Positions 48,387 to 59,029 are shown, counted from the first letter of the stretch. The stretch is 64,000 bases of DNA from Carya illinoinensis (GCF_018687715.1 NC_056752.1:54096653-54160652), one strand, 5' to 3'. The notes: generated by a model from the sequence alone, not told the origin. Translations and numbers: made by a program.

Positions 48387-48740
48387 GCATGTACACTCGT
48401 TTTAAAAAATAATAAATCTATTATTAAAAAGTAAATTTTTTCATGATTCTAATAAATTTATCTAAATTAAAGAAATATATATATACGACAAAGTAACCCG
48501 TGCCACAGGATATGGGGTTCTATTTTATCTTTCTCTCACCATAAACTGAGCTGTACGTGCAAGAGCTTTCCGGAAGTTGATGCGAGGGTACTAGCTAGGG
48601 AAGGTGACATGCATACTCTGACTAACTGCTAGCCTGGGCAGGTTTTATCTGTGCCACTATACCAGATTTAATTTGTCTTGCTCCCCTCTCATTTTCAGAT
48701 GCTGCATGTCAAGTTGGCTAATTTAATTACGACGATTATG
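48387..48740. repeat. Segmental repeat, copy 1
   Basis: Direct repeat of 50131-50528. Shared blocks include CGTTTTAAAAAATAATAAA, CTAATAAATTTATCTAAATT, CACCATAAACTGAGCTGTAC, GTGCAAGAGCTTTC, GGGAAGGTGACATGCATACT and CTCATTTTCAGATGCTGCAT. Substitutions and indels separate the copies. Neither encodes a recognisable protein. Confidence 0.8.
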
Positions 48741-50130
48741 TACAGTGATTATAGAAAAGTAATTTTATAAATTAATATAATTTATATAATTTGTGTTAGA
48801 TTTATTTTATAATAAAATTAATTTTATAATTTGATAAATTATATAAAAGACATATTAATTTATTTTATATAATCTCTATGTGACTAAATTATTTCATTTT
48901 AATTATTAAAAGCACACTCGAGAGAATACATTATCTTTAATTATGTCTGAACATCAAGTTAATATAAGTATCACACTTCTTTTCTCTTCTTTTTTTTTTT
49001 TTTTCTTGGAAACAGTATAACACTTCTTCTAGATATATTATTTTATATATAAAAAAAAAAACCGATACAGCTAGTCACATTAACGAAATATATAAAAAAA
49101 AAAAAGTAAAAGTAATTACATATAATTTTTTTTAATATTTATATATCTTTAATTACATGATCTGAGCATCAATGATATATAGCCGCGCAACGTCCAACCC
49201 ACCGCCAACTAATTACCTAATTGATCGCTATCATCATTTATATATATATATATATATATATATATCATCGAATAATTAAGATGCATAAATAAAATAAGAA
49301 ATATTTGTTTCCAGTTATTTGATACAACGTCAATACAAATTTATAAAACGATAATGCTAATTAAAATCATGAAGACGCAAAATATTTTTCATCGTAAATT
49401 CCAAACACAATTAAAAAAAAAAAATGCCGCGCGTACGTACCTGATCTAGAAATAACATGTATATATTGCCTCGCCTAGATAAAGAAAAATAAAATAAAAA
49501 GCATGAAATAGCAAGAAATTAAACTAAAGAAAAATATCCCAATATCACACCGAATTAATACATGTGTGTTACATTACATACAAACCAATGGGACTATATA
49601 TACTAACGTACTTCCAGGGCCGGCTCCAAAATAAAAAAATAAAATTAAAAATGAGATATTTTTTTTAATTTTTAAAAAATAAAATAAAATAAAAACCATT
49701 TCATTATATAAAATTTTAAATAAATTTTTTAATTTTTAATATGTGCAAGGCCTTATAATACTAAATTTAATATCCAATACAATAAATTATTTATATTTTA
49801 AATAAGTTTTTAAGATCTTACTAAATTAATGTGCTAAATTTACATTGAGGCCTCATTTTAAGTTATAGTATTTAATATAAATTCAAAAAAAAACTTTATT
49901 TAAAGAGTTTAAATAAAATATCATTTTATTGAAAATTTTAAAAATATTTTATATAATAATATTATATTTTATTGTATTATAATTACGAATGACTAACTCT
50001 AATTCCGTTTAAGGCCTCAATTTATATTGAGCCGCCTCTGCGTACTTCTCCATTTTACATTTTCGTTACGTTTATACCTATACATGATGATTATCCTTTT
50101 GCAATTTTTTTGCCTAATTCTTATAATTAT
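48741..50130. other. Intergenic between the segmental repeats
   Basis: Very AT-rich. TA microsatellite at about 49238-49264 and poly-A/T tracts. GGGCCGGCTCCAAAATAAAA near 49618 and TTGAGCCGCCTCTGCG near 50026 look like the two ends of an AT-rich repeat, but I could not define it. No gene. Confidence 0.45.
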
Positions 50131-50528
50131 GTGCACCCGTTTTAAAAAATAATAAACCTATTATTAGAAAGTAAATTTTTTCAAGATCATTCTAATAAAT
50201 TTATCTAAATTAAAGAAATATATACGCCAAACATACACGTACATCTACGACTTTAATTATGTTAATAGATCATATCCAAACTAACCCGTGCCTCGAGATA
50301 CGGGTTATCGTTTATCTTTGTCTCACCATAAACTGAGCTGTACGTGCAAGAGCTTTCTGAAATTAAGTTGATGGGAGGGTAGGGAAGGTGACATGCATAC
50401 TCGACTAGCTGCCAGCCTTGTCCGGCCGGTCTATCTGTACGACTATTCGAGATTTAATTTGCCTTGCTCCCCCTCTCATTTTCAGATGCTGCATGTCAAG
50501 TTGACTGATTTAATTACGAGGAATATGC
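50131..50528. repeat. Segmental repeat, copy 2
   Basis: Second copy of 48387-48740, with an extra block of about 60 bp near 50225-50280 absent from copy 1. Confidence 0.8.
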
Positions 50529-50599
50529 GTAAGAATTTTATTTTAATTTTATGTACCGCACATCCATATTTAATGGATTTAAATTAGTTCAATCTTATC

Positions 50600-50913
50600 A
50601 TTTAATTTATTAAATTATAGTAAAATTAGAATACCTCTATATCTAATTATAATGAAATACAAATTCTCTAGATTTTCTTATAGCTGGAAATCTATAAATA
50701 GCATCAAGGAGTTAAAGGATTTTTACCTACAACATTATTGTGTCTCTAGCCATTATGAGATACTTAAAGGTAAAGTTGTTAGTGTGCTATTTCTCTCGTA
50801 ACCAAGTTAGATTCTCTATCAAACAGATGAAAAAATATATATATTTAATTATCATTGTGGATCATAAAAAATCGAAAATATAATTATTAATGTTCATGTT
50901 AAAATATTTAACA
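50600..50913 (+). mobile_element. Copia-like LTR relic
   Basis: Plus-strand LTR-like layout: TATA box CTATAAATAG at 50692-50701, then about 210 bp ending in the palindrome TGTTAAAATATTTAACA (50897-50913), whose final TTTAACA is a plausible LTR end. A primer site follows two bases later. The left boundary is a guess. Confidence 0.5.
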
Positions 50914-50915
50914 TG

Positions 50916-50928
50916 TGGTATCAGAGTC
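50916..50928 (+). other. Primer binding site of the copia-like relic
   Basis: TGGTATCAGAGTC is complementary to initiator tRNA-Met except near its end. It sits just downstream of the LTR-like TTTAACA end. Confidence 0.6.
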
Positions 50929-51540
50929 AGATTGTAGATTTTTTATGATCTCAATAAAATATACAGTAAATATGTGCTTTCATATATTGTGATTTTACTA
51001 TGTTGCGAAGGACTGAAAATATTGGTTTTACAATCTAAGAGAGAAATTTTTACAATGGTATGTTCCTTTTACATCTATTATGTGAAAGATCCAAACAATA
51101 AAAATACGCACATGCATTTCAATGTTCTTATTTTTACTTATGCCAAATTATGTTTGTGTTGGAGGAAGAGAATCTCTCATAAACCATTCTCAATTCCAAC
51201 AACATATTGATATATCTTTTTCGAAGCAGATCTTGCTATGATTTTATTTTATTTCTCCCTTACTTTACATACACTGTAATTTATATTGCGTATTGTAATG
51301 GAGAAAAGTAGCTGAAGTATATTTGTAGAGAAGAACCTCGCCGTGAGCCGTTGGGTAAGGGAATAGCCTCGTAGGTGGTGGCTCAATGCATAGTGTAAAG
51401 GAGTGGTTTTGAAGGGTCACGCAAAGGGGCTGTGAAGCCTAGAATGGGCGCCGCCCATGACTGTTCATGGTTCTCGTAGAATGATGGGAAGGTCAACGCC
51501 ACGAAGAGGCTGAGAACCTGCTCGCTAGCATCCCTGTAAA
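50929..51540. other. Decayed retroelement interior, no gene
   Basis: Follows the primer site. Short frames only. 51290-51540 is less AT-rich and has no recognisable match. Confidence 0.4.
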
Positions 51541-52117
51541 GAACCTGAGTTTGTGTACTCCATGCAGGTTGATGAGAACAGGTGTATGAGAAGCTGTTTT
51601 TGGGTAGATGCAAGATCAAGGTCTGCATATCAATATTTTGGATATGTGACGATTGATGCAACGTATCTCACAAATATTTATAATATACATTTTGTGCCGT
51701 TTTTAAGAGTTAATCATCATCACCAAACCATAATATTTGGTTGTGCATTGTTAGTCAATAAAACAACTGAATTTTATATATGGTTATTAAGAACATGGCA
51801 TGCAGCAATGCTTGGGCGTGCCCCTTCAATTATTATTATTGATGATGACAAAGTCATGGCTAAGGTTATTGCATAGGTACTTTCAAATACAACTCACCGG
51901 TTGTGCTTGAGGTATATTTTACAAAAATTTTCAAAACATTTGGCACATATCTTTAACAAGTTTCTAGACTTTTCGAAAGAGTTTCGTCATTGTATTCATG
52001 GGACAATAACATGTGATGAGTTTGAGGAGGAATGAAGTTCAATAATGATGAAGTATGGTCTAGTTGGTAATGATTGAATGCAAAATCTATATAATCGACG
52101 GGAGAAGTGGGTTCTGG
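51541..52117 (+). pseudogene. FAR1-related/MULE transposase, 5' part
   Basis: One plus-strand frame reads MQVDENRCMRSCFWVDARSR, then YFGYVTIDATYLTN, FVPFLRVNHHHQTIIFGCAL, WLLRTWHAAMLG, IIIDDDKVMAKVI, THRLCLRYILQKF and LYNRREKWVL. This is the MULE transposase core of FAR1/FRS proteins, including DATY and DDDK acidic sites. Three in-frame stops, TAG at 51874, TGA at 52033 and TGA at 52075, break it; both TGAs sit where the family has Trp (TGG). No FAR1 DNA-binding domain precedes it. The frame ends exactly at the LTR boundary 52118 and resumes at 58020, so this is one gene split by an insertion. Whether it was a host FRS gene or a transposon's own transposase is open. Confidence 0.85.
52113..52117. 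repeat. Left target duplication (TCTGG)
   Basis: Immediately precedes the LTR. The partner at 58020-58024 is TCTCG, one mismatch. Overlaying the two restores a continuous reading frame across the insertion. Confidence 0.75.
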
Positions 52118-53607
52118 TGTGACGCCCCCAAATTCCGTTTGGGATTGGACAGACATTTGAAACGTCAAGACATGCAACACAAGGTTACCTACCTCCGTTC
52201 ATGACATATAAGATGCAATGTTCTTAACATGCATCTAATATTATGCAATATTCGCAACAGATAATTTTTTTTTTCTTTAACAATACTATGCACCAAATTG
52301 AAAATATACCAAATGCTTAAAACATACTTCATATATAAAGACCCATTGAACAGATCACAACACTAGTCCAAAATGGTTATGATCTAAAAAGTACTAGAGA
52401 TGCAACTCCATTGTGCAAGTAGTAATTTACGTTAACTACTATATTAACATTGACGTCGCACCGTAGCTTAATCAATTGTGTCTAGTTGATCAACTCCTGA
52501 TTCTCCTTCAGGTCCTGTAACAAGATATACCATTCGAGGGGAATGGTAGTTGAGACTACCAAAATGAGATTTGATTACAAATCTCAGTAAGTTAACAAAA
52601 AACTTCCACACAAGCTAATGATGCATGGATGACAGTAAAAGCATAAATGCATAATCAAATTCATAAGTAATTAAAGCATAACTTGGCGTACAACATAACA
52701 TAATTGACATAACTTAAATTGAAACATGAACTGAACTTGATTTGACATGAACTTGATTTGAAACTTGAATTAACATGAAAAATACATACTCCACAGTTGT
52801 TGTGGCCCCATGTATTCTACGTGTAAATACATACTCTACATTTATTGTAACCCCATGTATTCTACACAAACTTGACTTAACATGAAAAATACATTCTCCA
52901 CAGTTGTTGTGGCCCCATGTATTCTACGTGTAAATACATACTCCACAGTTGTTGTGGCCCCATATATTTTACGGAAACTTATTCTTTAACTGCTTAAATA
53001 CACACTCCACAGTTGTTGTGGCCCCATGTATTTTACGTGTAAATACATACTCCACAGTTGTTGTGGCCCCATATATTTTACGGAAACTTATTCTTTAACT
53101 GCTTAAATACATACTCCACAGTTGTTGTGGCCCCATGTATTCTACGTGTCACAATCGCTGTGTCTAACGTAGTGTATACGTCATAATTGCTGTGACCCCA
53201 TACATAAGTAATCAAGATGAAACGTGACTGGAATACGAAATGACTGAAACCCTGACGTAACATAACGTGACTTGAATATAACTTGAAATACATGACCAAC
53301 TTGAGATAGAAACATTTCGTAACATGGCATAACATATAATAGACAACATATTTAACATGACATACTTGCAACAATAAATGTTATATGACGTGACATACAT
53401 GTAATAGATAGTATACTTAGCATGACGTACTTGTAAGGTACAGTAATACATGACAGAATATATTATGTAACAGATAAAAATTGATGACAGAATAAATTCT
53501 GTATAATAGACAATTACGTGATAACTTGGCATGGCATGACATATGATAAAACACATACATACACTGTAGTTCTTTTACTTAGCACACATACACAGTAGAC
53601 TGCTAGG
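52118..53607 (-). repeat. LTR, truncated copy
   Basis: Matches the first 1,430-1,490 bp of the LTR at 55904-58019. Similarity stops abruptly after CACAGTAGACT-CTAG, so about 680 bp of LTR and most of the interior were deleted together. Confidence 0.85.
52781..53210. repeat. Hairpin minisatellite in the truncated LTR
   Basis: Seven clear units plus a degenerate one. Each is built on AATACAT-actCCACA-gttgt-TGTGG-cccc-ATGTATT. The outer arms AATACAT/ATGTATT and inner arms CCACA/TGTGG pair, so every unit can fold into a nested hairpin. Units are 43-62 bp apart. Confidence 0.9.
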
Positions 53608-53971
53608 TGTTGCTTACTAACTTGCTGTCTATCCCGTATATATTTGCCTTTGAGATTATGTCATTCCTTAACTCTCTTACTTTAATCAACAATTATATTA
53701 TACTTCTTTCCACAAGGTTGGCCAAGTTGTATCGACACAATCTCCAAACCTAAAACTTCAAGTAAATAATCTTCTGAAACTCTTCTTTAGAAAAACATAG
53801 ACGATATACTTTAAGTGTTCTTATAAATACCATAATTAGTAGAGAATTCATCAAAATTAAGCCGTTAACCTCTCTCTCTTTCTTTTTGTTTTTTTTTTTT
53901 TTGTTTTTTAACAAAATTGGTGGCCCTCTGTTTTAGACCAGACAACTCTGATCCGCATGATTTTTATAGGT
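53608..53971. other. Interior of the gypsy-like element, unassigned
   Basis: AT-rich, with a T-rich run near 53885-53905. No coding sequence recognised. Confidence 0.5.
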
Positions 53972-54147
53972 CTTCTGTAGCTGTCAGGTGTCGCATAGCT
54001 ATGACACTACTTTGCTCTTCTGTAGTTGTCAGGCGCCGCAGCTATGATACTACATTGCTCTTCTGTAGTTGTCAGGCGCCGCATAGCTATGACACTACTT
54101 TGTTTTTCTGTAGTTGTCAGGCACCGCAACTATGATACTACATTGCT
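53972..54147 (+). repeat. Four 43-45-bp hairpin repeats upstream of a small ORF
   Basis: Units starting CTTCTGTAG at 53972, 54017, 54060 and 54105. Units 1 and 3 have GCATAGCTATGAC; units 2 and 4 have GCA(G/A)CTATGAT, so an 88-bp pair is itself repeated. TAGTTGTCA and TGACACTA within a unit are complementary. The array lies just upstream of a TATA box. Confidence 0.85.
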
Positions 54148-54199
54148 CTTGTCTCTTATAGAGAAATGCTTCACGAGAGATGATTTGTCATAATTTTCT

Positions 54200-54208
54200 C
54201 TATAAAAG
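54200..54208 (+). promoter_or_regulatory. TATA box upstream of the coiled-coil ORF
   Basis: CTATAAAAG, 101 bp before the ATG at 54309 and about 50 bp after the hairpin repeats. Confidence 0.5.
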
Positions 54209-54308
54209 AATTATTCAATTTATCTTCTTTCACATCTCATCTTCTTCACTTTTATGAAATTAATCTGCATTCTTACTCTGCAATCTCTTTCTGCTTACTC
54301 ACGTTGCA

Positions 54309-54695
54309 ATGGCTCAGCAATCTTCTCATTACCAAAACATGAGATATTCTGCACCTCGTTCACCAGTTGTTTATGCTTCTTCCGTAGGTGCTATAATGCA
54401 ATCCAATAATGATCTGACTAATAAGTCAGATAATGAACTTATCTACGAGCTTGTGAGTCTCGGTACTCGATATTCATCAGCCATTGTCGCATATTCTCAG
54501 CGGCTACAATCCAGGACTGGTGAGGTTGACAAACTCCATGAGAATATTTCTATCCTTCAGAGGCTTCTTATGGAATCCAACATGAAGATAAAAGCAGTAA
54601 AGCGAGAGAACAGAGATTTAAAATCTTTACTTAACTCTTCTTTTCGAGTGGCTACTCCTTTAGATAGGAAAGACATGCAAATTTTTGAAGAGTAA
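54309..54695 (+). CDS. Unknown 128-aa coiled-coil protein
   Basis: I do not recognise this protein. It begins MAQQSSHYQNMRYSAPRSP. A polar N-terminal third rich in Ser/Asn/Gln is followed by LIYELVSLGTRYSSAIVAYS. From about residue 65 to 110 comes a strongly heptad-patterned helix (EVDKLHENISILQRLLMESN, then MKIKAVKRENRDLKSLL). The frame continues past the TAA for 16 more codons (ERLKIEAKSIKFL and a stop), so the TAA may be a recent stop in a slightly longer protein. It has its own TATA box, upstream hairpin repeats and an AATAAA at 54752. It lies within the remnant gypsy-like element, antisense to it, and is probably part of another inserted element or a captured gene. Confidence 0.5.
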   Translation: MAQQSSHYQNMRYSAPRSPVVYASSVGAIMQSNNDLTNKSDNELIYELVSLGTRYSSAIVAYSQRLQSRTGEVDKLHENISILQRLLMESNMKIKAVKRENRDLKSLLNSSFRVATPLDRKDMQIFEE

Positions 54696-54751
54696 GAGCG
54701 TTTAAAGATTGAGGCAAAGAGTATCAAATTTCTGTAATTTTGCTTTATGAT

Positions 54752-54757
54752 AATAAA
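54752..54757 (+). terminator. Candidate poly(A) signal of the coiled-coil ORF
   Basis: AATAAA followed by AATAAT, 57 bp after the TAA. Confidence 0.45.
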
Positions 54758-55903
54758 ATAATACTTCACAAATATTCATATTTGTGTTTCTATCTTCTGG
54801 TAGATGTTTTATGTGCTCCATTTTATTTCTTTTAGGGATTTTCATAAATATGACATGATCCAATGACTCATATAAATATGCATTTAATCATGCATATCCA
54901 GACTCTCAGTAATCTTCAAGTTAATAAAAACCTCAAAGAGTTCTACTGGTCTAGGACTAACTTACTTCTTTATAATCGCAACAATCAGTCATCTTAATAA
55001 GTGGTACTTCGATAACTGACCAGTTAATAACTTAAACTTGAGACTTTCTCTCTTATGATTGTCATAACTCTTCTATCCATCATGAGTTATCAATTATTCT
55101 AGCTCTAAATGATTTGTTCCTAATGTTCACATAAATTCTCAAGATCAAGATTTTACTCCCCATATAATAGTCTTCAAAAGAAGATCGATCTATGTATCCA
55201 TAAAGATAGTGCTTTGCCAGAAATCATTTACTGGCGGCGTGGTAATACTATTCTCATAAATGAATCCTACTAAGGCTAAAGTTTCTCCTAATCAAATTAC
55301 TTTTCCAAACACAATTTCTATCGTATTCTCAGAATCAAAACAATTCTCCAAATATGTGGAATACCATTCATCAATCCTACACATCCTTTCTCATATTACT
55401 AAAAGGTATTCTATATCTACATTGGTATGAACAATAATACTTCTAATGAAAATTGTTACTCTTACCACTAGGGTAACAATTCAACTTCCAAGCTGAATTC
55501 TCAAGCACTACCACAATTAATGAAAACAATGACTCGTTTGAATCAAACAATGTACAATTTACCAATCCCAATGACTTGACCTACTCCAAAATAACAATAA
55601 TGCAATACTACCATAAATTGCAATCAAATCAACGTTAACTATGTTTACCTCAACTAATCCTTCATCCATCGGAAAATTCTGATCCTCTTGATTGTTATCT
55701 TCCTTAGGATTTCGAGATATTCTATCACGAATCATGTGTCCCTTCTTGAAACACACGAGTATATGTATTAAAACCACATACTACCTTTCATACCTTAAGA
55801 AATTCAAGCCTACTGACGACTAAAATTTCAAGCCTAATGTTTGGTGCATTTCCTAAGGACATGTTGATTTACTGCCCAGAGACGTATTACTCTGAGACCA
55901 CCC
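54758..55903. other. Interior of the gypsy-like element, mostly unassigned
   Basis: No clear coding region. On the minus strand near 55735-55770 a short frame has CFKKGHMIRDR, reminiscent of a degenerate Gag CCHC knuckle. At 55889-55900 the minus strand reads TGGTCTCAGAGT, a primer-site-like sequence next to the complete LTR. Confidence 0.45.
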
Positions 55904-56560
55904 TGTGACGCCCCTAAATTCCGTTTGGGATCGGATGAACATTTGAAGCGTTGAGACATGCAACACAAGGTTACTTGCCTCCGTTCATGACATATAAGAT
56001 GCAATGTTCCTAACATGCATCTAACATTATGCAATATTCGCAGCGGATAATTTTTTTTTCTTTAACAATACTATGCACCAAATTGAAAATATCCCAAATG
56101 CTTAAAACATACTTCATATATAAAGACCCATTGAACAGATCACAACACTAATCCAAAATGGTTATGATCTAAAAAGTACTAGAGATGCAACTCCATTGTG
56201 CAAGTAGTAATTTAAGTTAACTACTATATTAACATTGACGTCGCACCGTCGCTTAGTCAACTGTGTTTAGTTGATCAGCTCCTGATTCTCCTTCAGGTCC
56301 TGTAACAAGATCTACCATTCCGGGGGAATGGTAGTTGAGACTACCAAAATGAGATTTGATTACAAATCTCAGTAAGTTAACAAAAAACTTCCACACAAGC
56401 TAATGATACATGGATGACAGTAAAAGCATAAATGCATAATCAAATTCATAAGTAATTAAAGTATAACTTAGCGTACAATATAACATAATTGACATAACTT
56501 AAATTGAAACATGAATTGAACTTGACTTGACATGAACTTGATCTGAAACTTGAATTAACA

Positions 56561-56930
56561 TGAAAAATACATACTCCACAGTTGTTGTGGCCCCATGTAT
56601 TCTACGTGTAAATACATACTCCACAGTTGTTGTGGCCCAATGTATTCTACACAAACTTGACTTAACATGAAAAATACATACTCTACAGTTGTTGTGGCCC
56701 CATGTATTATAGGTGTAAATACATACTCCACAGTTGTTGTGGCCCCATGTATTCTACACAAATTTGACTTAACATGAAAAATACATACTCCACAGTTGTT
56801 GTGGCCCCAGGTATTCTACGTGTAAATACATACTCCACAGTTGTTGTGGCCCCATGTATTTTACGTGTCACAATTGCTGTGTCTAAAGTAGTGTATGCGT
56901 CACAATTGTTGTGACCCTATACATAAGTAA
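56561..56930. repeat. Hairpin minisatellite in the complete LTR
   Basis: Six clear units of the same nested-hairpin repeat as at 52781-53210, followed by a degenerate unit. The copy number and the order of variant linkers (TCTACGTGT versus TCTACACAAA) differ between the two LTRs. Confidence 0.9.
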
Positions 56931-57547
56931 TCAAGATGAAACGTGACTGGAATACGAAATGACTGAAGCCCTGACGTAACATAACGTGACTTGAACATAA
57001 CTTGAAATACATGACCAACTTGAGATAGAAACATTTCGTAACATGGCATAACATATAATAGACAACATATTTAACATGACATACTTGCAACAATAAATAT
57101 TATATGACTTGACATTATATGTAATAGATAGTATACTTAGCATGACGTACTTGTAAGGTACAGTAATACATGAGAGAATATATTATGTAACAGATAAAAA
57201 TTGATGACAGAATAAATTCTGTATAATAGACAATTACGTGATAACTTGGCATGGCATGACATATATGATAACACACAGACATACACTGTAGTTCCTTTAC
57301 TTAGCACACATACACAGTAGACTACTAGTAAGTTAAAAGCTAACTTACCTCGATCTCCGCGTTTCTTATAAAACTTTAAGCGCGATCACGAGGAAAAATT
57401 TTTCGAAATGGGCTTGCAAAAGAACTCTTAAAAGCTGTCCGAGAGATAGTGTTTGATATTCTTTTAATGGAAAGTATAAATAAATATAATTTCGTGGGGA
57501 GAGGTGGCTGGAGATACTTATGGATGAGATATGGAAGAGATGAGGCT

Positions 57548-57646
57548 GGAGTGAGAGTTAAGTGTAGGACTCTCTTATCTGAAGTGAGAGTTAAGTGTAA
57601 GACTCTCTTACCTGGAGTGAGAGTGGAGTGTAGGACTCTCTTACCT
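57548..57646. repeat. Three 33-bp tandem repeats
   Basis: Unit G(G/A)AGTGAGAGTTAAGTGTAG-GACTCTCTTACCT, exactly 33 bp, three times. GAGAGT and ACTCTC within each unit are complementary, so each can form a short stem. Confidence 0.9.
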
Positions 57647-58019
57647 AATAATATCTATGAAATTAGTTTAAATATTTTTATCTAATAATATCCACAAAAT
57701 TATTTTAAGATATTTTTATCCAATAATATTTACAGTTTTGAACAGACGTTTTGTCCGAAAATATGAAAAAATGTTATTACGCCATAAGACCTTAAATAAC
57801 CCCCCGAGTCTAATGGCACAAACCATAATAGATTTTGACACTTCTAACTATCTCCAATAATCAAAAACACACTTCTGATACCATAGTAAATAATAACACT
57901 AACTATGTAGTTAGACAAAAACCTATACAATTAATGGATTCGTGAAAACTTATGGGGTCTTCACGAGGTTCCTAAAGTTAATAGAAATTTCACAATTGAA
58001 TTTCTAGCGGGCTGTTACA

Positions 58020-59007
58020 TCTCGCTTATTTGCGAACCACGTTTTTTGCTAGTATGTCAATCACGAAAATGAGTGAGAGTATGAATAAATTTTTTAAGGA
58101 TTATGTTCGTTTAAATTATGGTGAGTGACTTTGTGCATCAGTACGAAAAAGCCTTAGATGCACGCTATTTTAAAGAGAAATGGAAGGATGTGAGAACAAA
58201 ATCGACTAGGGCAATTTTGAAAACATATTGGAAAATTGAAGAAGAGGCGGCCAAAGTGTACACTAGGAAGTCTTTCGAAATATTTCAAGATGAGCTATTT
58301 AATAGCTAACGGTACAAAGCTTCCAAAGGTTAAAAAGAGGGTGAAAGTAAGATGTATGAGGTGACATCTAATAGCAAAAATAAACGTGTTTATTATGTGA
58401 CTTTGGAGAGTAGAGAAGTAAAGACAATATGTACATGCCATATGTTTGAGCTTTTGGATATTGTTTATAGGCATATCCTATGTGTCCTTGTAAAAAAATC
58501 AAAATTAAATGTGTTGCATTCTCACTATGTGGTAGAGAGATGTACAATCAATGCTAAGAGTTGAGTAATACTTGAAATACCAGTTTCTGAGGGACATGTA
58601 ATGACACAAAAAGAACCGATAATGCTAAAAAATAAGTTAATGATACAGTTTTACAATATTGTAGAACTTGGCTCACAATCAAGTTTTAGAATGAATCACC
58701 TTTTTCTTACCTTAGAGAAGGTACACAAGGAGTTGCTTTTGATGGAAGATGTTGGAAAAAAAATTAGAAGGTGAAGACATGTCACGTAATGATTCTCCTA
58801 TGTTAAGATCATTTCTCACAAACTGTACAAGATTCTCAATGAGTGCCAACGAAAGGAAAACCAAAATTGTTGAGAGTAAAAAACCAGAAAGAAACTCAAG
58901 CAGTAAAGAAAATGCATTGTAGCATTTGCAAGATTGAGGGCCATACAAAGAACAACTGCCCTTCGTTGGGATATAGTACTTATCAGAAACTTTTGATTTT
59001 GTTTTAA
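58020..59007 (+). pseudogene. FAR1-related/MULE transposase, 3' part
   Basis: Continues the protein interrupted at 52117: LAYLRTTFFASMSITKMSES, MNKFFKDYVRLNYG, then after a frameshift near 58115 VSDFVHQYEKALDARYFKEK, EEEAAKVYTRKSFEIFQDEL and KMYEVTSNSKNKRVYYV. The SWIM zinc-finger region follows (TICTCHMFELLDIVYRHILC), in which a Tyr stands where the family's third Cys is expected. Further stops follow. Recognisable pieces run on: EKVHKELLLMEDVGKK, SFLTN, SANERKTKIVESKKPE, and a terminal CCHC knuckle CSICKIEGHTKNNC before the stop at 59005. The coding relic thus spans the whole C-terminal half. It is disabled by frameshift, stops and the insertion. Confidence 0.85.
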
Positions 59008-59029
59008 TCTAATAAGTTTAATTTTTATA

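Larger units (their letters stand above)
52118..58019 (-). mobile_element. Long-LTR gypsy-like retrotransposon, internally deleted
   Basis: A 5,902-bp insertion in the FAR1-like pseudogene. One end begins TGTGACGCCC and the other ends GGGCTGTTACA, so on the minus strand the LTR runs TGTAACAGCCC...GGGCGTCACA. Complete LTR at 55904-58019 (2,116 bp); partial LTR at 52118 to about 53607. The minus orientation is supported by a degenerate initiator tRNA-Met primer site beside the complete LTR (TGGTCTCAGAGT, 10 of 12 matches) and by a scrap of Gag knuckle-like sequence (CFKKGHMIRDR) on that strand. Long LTRs resemble the Tekay/Del lineage, by general appearance only. Only about 2.3 kb of interior remains and it contains foreign-looking plus-strand DNA. 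LTR divergence is roughly 5% by eye. Confidence 0.8.
55904..58019 (-). repeat. LTR, complete copy
   Basis: 2,116 bp from TGTGACGCCC to GGGCTGTTACA. Includes a hairpin minisatellite (56561-56870), a 33-bp triple repeat (57548-57646) and, at about 57871-57884, a minus-strand TATGGTATCAGAAG that mimics a tRNA-Met primer site but lies within the LTR. Confidence 0.85.

Noticed and set aside
52781..53210. Regularly spaced repeats that superficially look like a CRISPR array
   Set aside because: Units are adjacent or joined by variants of the same linker, with no unique spacers, and they sit in an LTR of a plant genome.
54309..54695. Calling the 128-aa ORF a specific pararetrovirus or gag protein
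   Set aside because: Size and coiled coil alone do not identify a family. No reverse transcriptase, protease or movement-protein motifs lie beside it on that strand.
57871..57884. Minus-strand TATGGTATCAGAAG as the true primer binding site of the long-LTR element
   Set aside because: It lies inside the LTR, whose outer end is fixed at 58019 by the target duplication. A weaker but correctly placed site abuts the LTR at 55904.
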